Source of the DNA: Castanea sativa
Lineage: Eukaryota; Streptophyta; Magnoliopsida; Fagales; Fagaceae
DNA length: 64,000 nucleotides
Direction: 5' to 3'
Assembly: GCF_040712315.1 (NCBI RefSeq)
Contig: NC_134016.1
Location: 20,718,390-20,782,389 of the forward strand
The position numbers and the translations under genes are program-made. The notes below the pieces were generated by a model. The model did no database searches and had not been told where the DNA came from. It was given only the letters and a program-made list of their open reading frames with translations. Positions 46,108 through 55,041 of the stretch are shown here, piece by piece. Position 1 is the first letter of the stretch; every line of letters starts with the position of its first letter.

Positions 46108-47944
46108 ATGGATAGAGGACAATCTCTTACTATACCTCCTTTATTTGATGGCACTAACTATGCATACTAGAAAGTACGCATGAAAGTTTTCTTACAGTCT
46201 TTAGATGAAAAGGTGTGGCAAGCTGTGGAGATTGGCTGGACTAAGCCAAATGAAGCACCGGTTGATTGGGATGATGCAAAGATCAATGAGGCAAACTTCA
46301 ACAGCAGAGCATTGAATGCCATTTTTAGTGTGGTCACTAATGAGGAATTCAAGAAGATATCATCTGCTGATACTGCGAAGGAAGCATGGACTATCCTCCA
46401 GATAACCTATGAAGGGACTAAGGCTGTTAAGAATTCAAAGCTCGAAAGGCTCACTACTAGCTTTGAGGATATAAAGATGGAGGAGGATAAGTCATTGATG
46501 AGTTCTATACCAAACTCAAGGACATATTTAACTCAACCTATAATCTTGGGGAAACTATTCTCGAACCCAAGGTTATGAGAAAGGTGCTCAGAACTCTCCC
46601 CAAGAGATTTCATGCCAAGATTACAACAATTGAAGAATCAAAGGACATTGACTCTATTCCTTTGACGGAGCTGATTGGTAACTTGTAAACCTATGAATTG
46701 GTTTTGATTAGACTCGAGAAAGGAAGCAAAGGTAAGAGCATGGCACTGAAGGCTAAGAGTAATGAGATAGATGAGTCTTCAGATGTCGAAGATTCCAAGA
46801 TGAAATCCTACATCACTAGGTAGTTCAAGAAGTTCATAAAGAATGCCAATGTGAAAGGATTTGATATGGACCGTAAGCAACCCAGTTCTTCTCATTTCAA
46901 GAGCTAAGACAGAAGAAAGAAGGATGCTAAGGATGGTGGTCAGTACACTATTTCCTCTAAACTGAAGTGCTTCAGATATCAAGGTTTTGGACACATGAAA
47001 TAAGAATGTCCAACATATCTTAAGTCAGTTGGAAAAAGCAAGGCTCTTGCTGCTACCTTGAGTGACACTGAACCTAATACTGAGTCAGATAACAGTGATG
47101 ATGAGGGAATCTCGAGTGCTTTCACTACCACAGTGGGTCCTACTGAGGGGATCATAAAAGAAGTGGATGAAGAAGAGGACTTAATGGAATCCAAGTTCGA
47201 GAAGATGGATGATCACGATGACATCCATATAGTCTATGCAAAGCTATACAAGGTGTCTGAAAAGCATGAGAAATTGTATAGGCTATCCATTAATAAGCTT
47301 AGTGAAGTGGAGCTAGAACGAGAGGAGCTCTCTACCAAGGTTGATGAAGCCAACCAAGTCATTAGAGCACTATGTTTCAAGAAAAATTTCTTGGCCGAAA
47401 GAACCAAGAACCTTGAAGTAGAGTTGTTCCAAGTTCGAGCTCAATTGGAGAGGACTTCCAGTGCAAAGCTAAATGAAATGCTAAACTTCCAGAAATCAGC
47501 TTCTAACAGAACTGCCTTGGGGTATGAACTTTCTAACTCTTCTCATATTGCCTCTTCTAGTAAAACTGTTTTTGTCTCACCTGCTAATAATTTTAATTCT
47601 GAGAATAATGAATTTAAAAATGATATAGCTAGTGAGAACATAGACAATGGCAAAATAAGAAGTCTTAACCAAAGAAGCCGCATTTCTGTCATCACTGTGG
47701 AGCTTCAAAGCATACTCGTCTAAATTGCTACAAGTGGTTAGTTACTCCATAAAGCAATAGTATGCTCTCGTTTGGAAACCATAATCAGTTTCCATCCTCT
47801 CTAGCCCCTCTTGGAGATCTTCTTAAGGCCCTCATGTTCCTTTCGAACTTGAATAGTTTCAATTCTTCCCTCTTACCACTGGATCAAAGGTTCACTCAAA
47901 GGAAATGTTCTTCCAAGGTGTGGAAGGAAAAATGCTCAAAGTGA
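46108..47944 (+). pseudogene. Element B gag (degenerate)
   Basis: Starts at ATG 46108 and shows LFDGTNYAY, KVWQAVEIGW, FSVVTNEEFKKISSAD and SFEDIKMEED of the copia gag domain. It then gives a decayed knuckle (CFRYQGFGHMK followed by a stop), an acidic linker, the coiled coil KLYKVSEKHEKLYRL and the second zinc segment near 47690-47740. Defects include a TAG at 46168-46170 where Trp is expected, a frameshift near 46490, stops near 46686, 46821, 46906 and 47000, and a frameshift near 47660. The 47058-47723 piece stays open. It preserves the N-terminal codons that element A has lost. Confidence 0.75.
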
Positions 47945-48851
47945 TGTAGTCACTTTTTCTCTATCTCCCGTATGATGTTGCATTACTTGTTTGTTTTGCT
48001 TTCTTGTTTTGAGTCAGTCTAGTTTTATGCTTTATGTGTTTCTTTATGTTTTTGTTTGGTTGTTTTTAGTTTTTTTTTTCCATAAAAATTTAAAAAAAAA
48101 TGAAAAATCAGAAAAATACAAAAACAATGTTGTTTGTGTAATTTGGTACTTGTGTACCTTGGATGGCTATTGAAACAAAGTTTTCTAAATTTTGTATCTC
48201 TTGTAGCTTAGATGAGCATCTTAATGCAAAACTAAGTAAGTGAGCTTTGTGGCTCGTGTTTGTGATGAGTACAATTAAGTAATCTCTTATACTTAACACT
48301 CATATCAGTCTTTTTAACGCGAAGGACTAAAAAATCCTAAGAGAAAGGCATAAATAACCATCTCACCACTAAAGTCCGCCAATCATGTATAACATCTGTG
48401 TGCTTCAGCATAGCAAAATTGTGATGTTTAAGGTTACATAATTGGGTATTTTTTTTCTCTCCCTTATATGCCTATGCATGCTATGCTCAAAAAGAAAAAG
48501 AAAAATATGCAAAGAATATAAAAGCAAAAAGAATCAAAATGCTTTTAAGTATGGTTGTAAGCATGTTTCTAGGAGACGTGGGAGTTATAGGATGTACCTC
48601 GAAGGTGATAATTCCCATCAAGCAGTTATGATTGTGCGCAAGTGTATTTGATTTTCTCATATCTTAGATTGTCAAAATATGAGACACTTATGCACTTTTG
48701 CTATGTTTTCACACATAACACGTATATTCTTTGCTACTTTTGATACATGTGCAGGTACAATGTGATTTGGCCATCACAAGGAATACATGTGTTAATATAT
48801 GCTCACTAAACTATCTTAACTTGTTTTTGAAATATAAAATTGGTTAGACTT

Positions 48852-48856
<5 letters not shown>

Positions 48857-48882
<26 letters not shown>
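48857..48882. repeat. (GT)n microsatellite
   Basis: About 13 uninterrupted GT units. The A-element counterpart shows only a short CACACTCACACAC run near 6044-6056, so it expanded in this copy. Confidence 0.9.
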
Positions 48883-49033
48883 TTTGGATCTTGAATGTTT
48901 TGCATATATGTTGAGAGATGTTTTGAGAGCCTAATATGTTGATTGGATCTATGTTTGAGTAGCTTGCTTGTTACATTAATCTCTTTGTGTTTTTCCCTCC
49001 TTAAAAAACTATTTTCCTTCAAGCTCACAGCTT

Positions 49034-49314
49034 CTCGACAGATCCTCGACAGATTCTCTTCTATCAAGCCCTTCTTTCTTCTTGTCTCGACAAATCTTAA
49101 CGCAATCTCGATCCATCGAGGTTTCTGGGTTTCTTCTCGATAGATGCTCGACAGCTTCTTCGATCCATCGAGCAACTTTCTATCTGGTTGATAGATTCTT
49201 GACAGCTTCTCAATCCATTGAGGTGTTTTTGCCGTCGACAGATCCTCGACAGCACCTCGATAGATTTATTTCTATCGAGATTTAGTGCTCGACAAATCTC
49301 GATAGATATCTCGA
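49034..49314. repeat. TCGA-motif cluster in element B
   Basis: I count 16 TCGA tetramers in about 280 bp, largely as CTCGACAG, CTCGATAG, CTCGATCC and CATCGAG. It is the counterpart of the cluster at 5588-5923 in element A. Confidence 0.75.
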
Positions 49315-49726
49315 TCCATTGAGCTGCGATTTGTATTTAAGGGCTGAGCACTAATCAGATTCATTTCTCACTTCTCTCTCTCGATAGAAAACCTCTTTTG
49401 CTCCCTCCAAACACCTTTTTCTCACTCAAATCTCTCTACCCATTGCTTTTTTGGCCTATATAAAGATCAAATCACTTGGTAAGCTTCCTAATTCCCTTTT
49501 TTTTTTTCCTCATGCATTCATGCATTTTAGACCTAGGTTTTGGGGTTTTTGAGTTTTTTGTGAATTTTTTGGGTTGGGTGTTTTTAATTTGATGTTATAT
49601 GATCATGCATTGCATTCTCATTGCATTATAACCATGTTTCATGCATTTTAGATGTGTGTTTGATTAAATGTGGATTGTGTGTTGGTAGGTTTGGATTGGG
49701 CTTTTCCCATGATGCACTTAAATTTT

Positions 49727-50410
49727 GCACGTCACATGTTCATGCATATTTCATGCATTTGTATCTTTTATTTTCTTTCCATGTCTATGTTGTGATGTGT
49801 TTCTGTTCCTTTTTTCTCTTTCTCTCAGATAGACTACTATTGGAAAATCTGGTTTTGCATCTCATACAAAACATACAGCAGAAGCAACAAACACGGATTT
49901 ACTTCATTCATGAGAGATAATATGTAACCTTGAACTTTAAAACATAGAATAGAAAGCGTACCTTGATGCAGTGAAATTCAAAACCAAGACTTGAGAATAC
50001 CTTTAATCTTCATCTCAATTCCACATGGTGCCTAAGAAGTGTGGTCTCTCAATCAGTCTTTATGCACGTCACATGTTCATGCATATTTCATGCATTTGTA
50101 TCTTTTATTTTCTTTCCATGTCTATGTTGTGATGTGTTTCTGTTCATTTTTTCTCTTTCTCTCTCTTTCTCTCAGATAGACTACTGTTGGAAAATCTGGT
50201 TTTGCATCTCATACAAAACATACAGCAGAAGCAACAAACACGGATCTACTTCATTCATGAGAGATAACATGTAACCTTGAATTTTAAAACAAAGAATAGA
50301 AAGCGTACCTTCATGCAATGAAATTCAAAACCAAGACTTGAGAATACCTTTAATCTTCATCTCAATTCCACATGGTGCCCAAGAAGTGTGGTCTCTCAAT
50401 CAGTCTTTAT
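49727..50410. repeat. Direct tandem duplication (337/347 bp) across an insertion junction
   Basis: Unit 1 (49727-50063) and unit 2 (50064-50410) are near-identical; unit 2 has ten extra bases in a CTCTTT tract. Each unit contains element B sequence followed by the start of the inserted LTR, so the duplication happened after the LTR inserted. Confidence 0.85.
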
Positions 50411-51557
50411 GTACATTGATTCTCAAAGAAAAACCCTTCTTCTTCTCCTTGTAGAGAAAAATTGTTTTCTTTCTTTTCATCATACGTACATACTAACTAC
50501 CTTGGTAGTTACTTTATTTAATAACTCTTATTAAATAAAATCTGATTATCTAATTAGGTTAGCCTTTTGGGCCTACCTAATTGGGCTTTAGTTTGTGGCT
50601 TGAGATAGGACCAAGGGGAACAAATAAGACTCTAGCTCCAATGGGCCTTGAGCTTTTCTGTTAACTCTTGACAAGTCCAAAGTTACCATTAATTATATTT
50701 AATACCACTATATAAATATAATTGTACTCTAGGCCTTATTAATAAATTATATTCAAAGACTCTAATAATATCATTTGACTCCTCTATGAAATAGCCATAG
50801 TGAACAAAGTCATAGTAAATTGTCACTTTGTAAACAACTATTTTATGCTTGAGTACCCGGTTTAATCTTTTAGTTATTCACATTTATTGAAATCTAATTT
50901 CAATAAATATAAGATTTAGTAACTCCTTACTAAAGTGGGCGCCCTGAATAACCAGTTCCCATTAAACTTATCTCAAGGAGATATTTCATGTCTCTATAAA
51001 AAGAGATTATGGGTTCCAGCTTGAGAATATGTGTTCCCTCAACACTACATGCGGTTACCCAACATATTGAAGTTTTGACCGTGAATATTAGATCTCACTC
51101 CTGATATATCAAAGTAACCTACATTTCATGATCAGGTCCACTACCCTCTCAGGATTGAGAGTCGATGAAATTAGAAGTCGTGAAATTAATTATTCGGGTG
51201 ACAGTTGTTGATTGAATAATTAATCTCACAGCGGTCCAGTTCAATATGTCTTAACTCTTAAGATACATCAACACATCAACTAGAAGTCTCCACTTCCATG
51301 ATCAAGACAAATCATCTTAGTTGATGTGTTATAGTCTTTGCAGATGAAACACCCAATTTTTATCACCGACTACGAACTATATTTTGAGTTTACAAGGAAC
51401 TTGTGATTTACATCTTTTGTGACTAAATCACATACAATGCATCTCATGGACTATGATAATGTCTCATTAGTTCATTTATAAATAGTCTCATATAATTAAA
51501 CAATTTAATTAATTATGACATGCCAATAAATTGGATTTTAGGGCACAAATCCTAAAA
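50185..51557 (-). mobile_element. Inserted C-family-related LTR (variant) in element B
   Basis: 1,373 bp, TGTTGGAAAA to AAATCCTAAAA on the plus strand, with TSD ACTAC (50180-50184, 51558-51562). It is collinear with the C-family LTRs but clearly diverged, forming a separate subfamily. No internal sequence, hence a solo LTR. Its first 225 or so bases also occur in unit 1 of the tandem duplication (49838-50063). Confidence 0.8.
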
Positions 51558-51565
51558 ACTACGTC

Positions 51566-52556
51566 ATTACACCCAAACACAAATCTACTCTGGCTTAGAA
51601 CCCTCTTCGAGGTTCTGGATCATCTTCTTTCTTCGATCCTCCCTCTCACGTTCAGTTCCATGATGAGAAGGCCCGAAAGGACTTCTTGGAGAACTTTCAA
51701 TGAACGTGGCGTTCATCTGAAGCGCCAAGTCATTCTGTCGGACTTTTCTGACACTCCTCTCCCCGCCATCATTCGGACCTGGGGTTGGGCTTCTCTTTGT
51801 GAAATTCTGTTGAGGTGTCCCATAGTGATTATACAGGAGTTTTACTCCAATATACACGCCATCGATACCTTTGTGCCTCAGTTTACTACTTTCATTCGAT
51901 GTACACATATCGTAGTTACTCCGGATCTTATATTCGAGGTACTACATATACCTAGGGTAGTGCATCTTGACTACCCTGGCTTTGATCATCTTCGGACTGT
52001 GTCCAGAGACGAGCTTCTCTCTCACTTCTGTGAGACTCCTTCCATATGGGGTGGTAAGCTAAACACCCCATGCTCGAGCTTTGCCAAAGGCCCGAGGTTC
52101 CTTAACATGGTGATGACATTTATTCTTACTCCTTTGTCTCACTATAACTCTATCATAGAGCCTAGTGCTCATTTTCTTTTATCTCTCTTAGAAAACCTCT
52201 CTATAGACTTCCCCTCTCACTTCATCACTTCTATCCTTGATGTCTATTAGGATACGACGACCCGTGATAAGCTCATCTTTCCTTCGGCTATCATGTGGAT
52301 CCTTCACCACTTTTCTATTCCCATTCCTGATTCTCCTTACTACACCACCATGGGTGCCATCGATGCCGGTTTTGTTCATCGGAGTGACGCTCAGCTTCGA
52401 CCAAAACGGCCATGTGTGGAGTCTACCGGTCTTGCAGCTTCTACTGATCCTTCCATCTCTGCTCCTTCTTCCTCGACTGGTGACCCTAGAGGCTATCATG
52501 GCACAGTTTCAATGCATGGATGCTTGCCTTGACACTCTCTTTGATGAGTTGTGTCA
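51566..52556 (+). pseudogene. Accessory ORF of element B (putative plant transposon protein-like)
   Basis: Homologous along its length to 3918-5099 of element A: RGVHLKRQVILSDFSD, IIQEFYSNIHAID, VLHIPRVVHLDYPGFD, FILTPLSHYNSI and FQCMDACLDTLFDEL. The expected start codon is ATT (51566-51568) and a TAG follows nine codons later. Further breaks lie near 52080 and 52248-52290. A solo LTR sits two bases upstream of the start. The 3' end is fused in frame to the LTR at 52556, so the acidic C-terminal tail seen in A is lost. Function unknown. Confidence 0.6.
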
Positions 52557-53381
52557 AGTGAAGAAGTGTTGTTCATTAAAGCTCAACAGATGTCTTAACA
52601 GAAGCCTATCTATTGAGATTTAATGTTGAAGCTCGACAAAAGCTCGACACAAACTGTATCTGTCGAGAATTACAAAATCAGACTTTTCAGATTTGATTAC
52701 ACGCATATCCTTGAGTATTTGTGTAGGGTTTGTTTTCTAACAACCCTAGATATATATAAGGATTATTTTAAGAGCTGTCACAAGGGATGCAAAGGTTGTT
52801 GCACTTGATGTTACACGCATATTGCAACCGGAGACCAAAATTGCTCTAGTTCGTCATTCTCTTTGTAGAAGCTACTGCGTCTTTGCGCCAAGTGTTTTAT
52901 GACCAAGGAGCTTCTTGATCTTCATGTTGATGAACTGGAGAACTTTGTAGCCAACATCTTCTTCAAGTTGGTGTGTCAGTCACGTACTGGGATCCTTGCA
53001 TCATTGGTTAGTCATATATTGGGATTCGTGCATTGAACGGAGAGATTGCCGCTATAATACAAGTCCAATTGGGTATTAGGGTAAGGTTTTAACTGTAGGT
53101 TGGTATTAGGTACTGGGATTCGTTTTACTTGTAACCGCTTGTTTCGATAATAGTGGATTCTCGGGAGTGGTGACCTTGAATTTACTCGATAGGGTTTTGC
53201 CTCGGATGTTTTCCCCATTCGTAAACAAATCATCGTGTCAAATTTATTTTTTGCTGCATTTAGTTTAATTGGTGATTTGTTTGTGCTACTACACTATTAC
53301 ATGTTAAATTGACTTAATTAATTAACTTGGATAATTAATTAATTAATTTGCCAAAGGGATCAATACAATTTTGGCCTATCA
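52557..53381 (+). mobile_element. Element B 3' LTR, 5'-truncated
   Basis: Begins at GAAGAAGTGTTGTTCATT, which is about 160 bp into the 5' LTR, and ends GGCCTATCA followed by the TSD AAGAT. TCGA motifs near 52632-52666. Confidence 0.85.
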
Positions 53382-53386
53382 AAGAT

Positions 53387-55041
53387 CAAATCATATTCTC
53401 TAGTCTTCTTAACTTTTCTTAATGAGCCTTAAAAATAATTTGATCCCAGAACAAGTGGCTGGAAGAGTTTCCGGACTTATGAGTCAATAGATTGAACCAT
53501 GCTTGGCTGGTTCTGGCTGGCATATTGTGATATACATATGAATTATTCTGTACATCTCTAATTTTTTATTTGGCTAAGCTGCGGCAGAAATTAAGGGCCT
53601 TATTTCTTGGGAGAGACCTGAAAACTAGGCTTCAACTATCTTTGCATCTTTGACTTATTTAGTGGCTCTATAATGTACAACACATCTCTAGTATTATCAA
53701 CATTTGGATTGGCAATTTTATCCCCCAATGTGCAAAACATCTCTAATGTTCTACCAAACAACCTTAAAGGATAAAACAGTCACCTCGGTTCATTTTGGTG
53801 GGTCGCTCAAAGCTGATATCAGTGATTAATAACTGCCCAAGAAATAAAATACAATATTATATATAGGCAAGCATGCCCAAGCTTGGTCTCATTCTTGAGC
53901 TACCTGCCCGAAAAGCAAAGTCTCATTCCAGAGCTCAAAACTGGTGGATATATATATGCTTGTTCTCTCTCAAATGGTATTAAAGCCCAAAGGGTGGCAA
54001 GTTGAATAATATATTAATTGCCTAGGAATAAATAAAACACAAAGAGTGTCAAACTAGTGCTAACTTTATGTTAGTGAGGATTTCCTTAACTTAAAGATCA
54101 CTCCCGTGATATTATGCTTTCGCAGTTGAAGAAAACAGTTAAGAGAGATATAATTATTATTAGCATTCTTAGGGGTTGGGGTTGGGCCATTCTTAGTTTC
54201 GACAATCATAATACGTTTTCCTTGTTATGCACATGTTGTAATAAAAGCATATTCTGTGTTATTAACTCTAAGAAGCAGAGAAAAACGTATTCTGACTTTG
54301 AATTCTTCAAGTTTTACCTGGAATCCCTATATCATGCAATTGAGCTATCGTTCATAACAAGGTGTGTCAAGCTCCTCTCTTATTATCATTTTTGTTTTGT
54401 TTCTTAGTTTTTCATCAACCGTTTCTTGTCAAGAAGAATATTGAGCTTGGGAAAAGAAATTTGTTCCCTCTCTTCCACATATAAATAACATTAATCTTCA
54501 TAGGTAAGACTAATAAGCTTGCATTTCATTTAAATTTTCTCTTCCGTGAGGCAAGTCTTATATATTTTTTAGCAAAATCAACAATATATGTATATGCTTG
54601 GCATGCATATATTAGTAGAAAGGTCATTCTCTTTACAGATGGAAAATGTGAATCATATCTTATAGAGAATGACATAATTACTTTTGTATTTGGAACTTGA
54701 CATTGCAATGACTAAGTCTTTAGATTCTAACTTGTACAAAATAGCATCTAGCCTTTTTTTTTTTTTGAGTTTTGAGTTTTTAAATAGCATCTAGCTAAGA
54801 ATAAGTTATTAGAAAATTCTACGACGTGGCTCTACTAAACCTGGAAACTTAATTAATTAGGTCAACGATGAATATCAGTACTCTTTGTATTCGTTATTAT
54901 ATATATATATATATATTTTTTAATTTGCCTTAATGTTGTGCTAGTGATTTTTAAATCGAACTTACTATCAATGATAAATTGTTCTGGCAGGTTTCAGTGA
55001 CCTCTATCTCTCTCTCCCTCTTCCGTTTTTCCTTAGAGAAG
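53387..55041 (+). other. Upstream region of the P450 gene
   Basis: AT-rich sequence with no supported gene. Candidates for promoter elements are a TATAAATAA (about 54480-54488) and a (AT)n tract (54898-54917). A CT-rich stretch (55003-55022) lies just before the start codon and suits a 5' UTR. A PBS-like TGGTATTAAAGCCC occurs at about 53974-53987 without a convincing LTR. I cannot place the transcription start. Confidence 0.4.

Larger units (their letters stand above)
47945..49500 (+). mobile_element. Element B internal non-coding region
   Basis: No gene supported. T-rich with a (GT)n run and the TCGA cluster, collinear with 5100-6952 of element A. Confidence 0.6.
43694..53381 (+). mobile_element. 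Element B: pol-less copia (Sirevirus-like) retrotransposon, relative of A
   Basis: 9,688 bp including two later LTR insertions, with TSD AAGAT (43689-43693, 53382-53386). It has the same plan as element A in the opposite orientation: LTR, gag, long non-coding middle, accessory ORF, LTR. No pol domain is present. The primer-binding site is retained, but a deletion fused the accessory ORF directly to the inside of the 3' LTR, removing the polypurine tract and about 160 bp of LTR. The gag has many stops, so this copy is old. Confidence 0.85.

Noticed and set aside
51585..51908. Minus-strand ORF opposite the accessory ORF of element B
   Set aside because: It is the antisense shadow of a frame with clear homology to element A's ORF.
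53974..53990. Primer-binding site of a further LTR element (TGGTATTAAAGCCC)
   Set aside because: No LTR end or direct repeat could be found next to it, and the match to the tRNA-Met site is imperfect.
54979..55041. Earlier P450 start codon at 54979
   Set aside because: It would add 21 residues ahead of the membrane anchor, including a pyrimidine-tract-encoded Ser/Leu run, unlike the normal P450 N-terminus. The ATG at 55042 gives the usual length.
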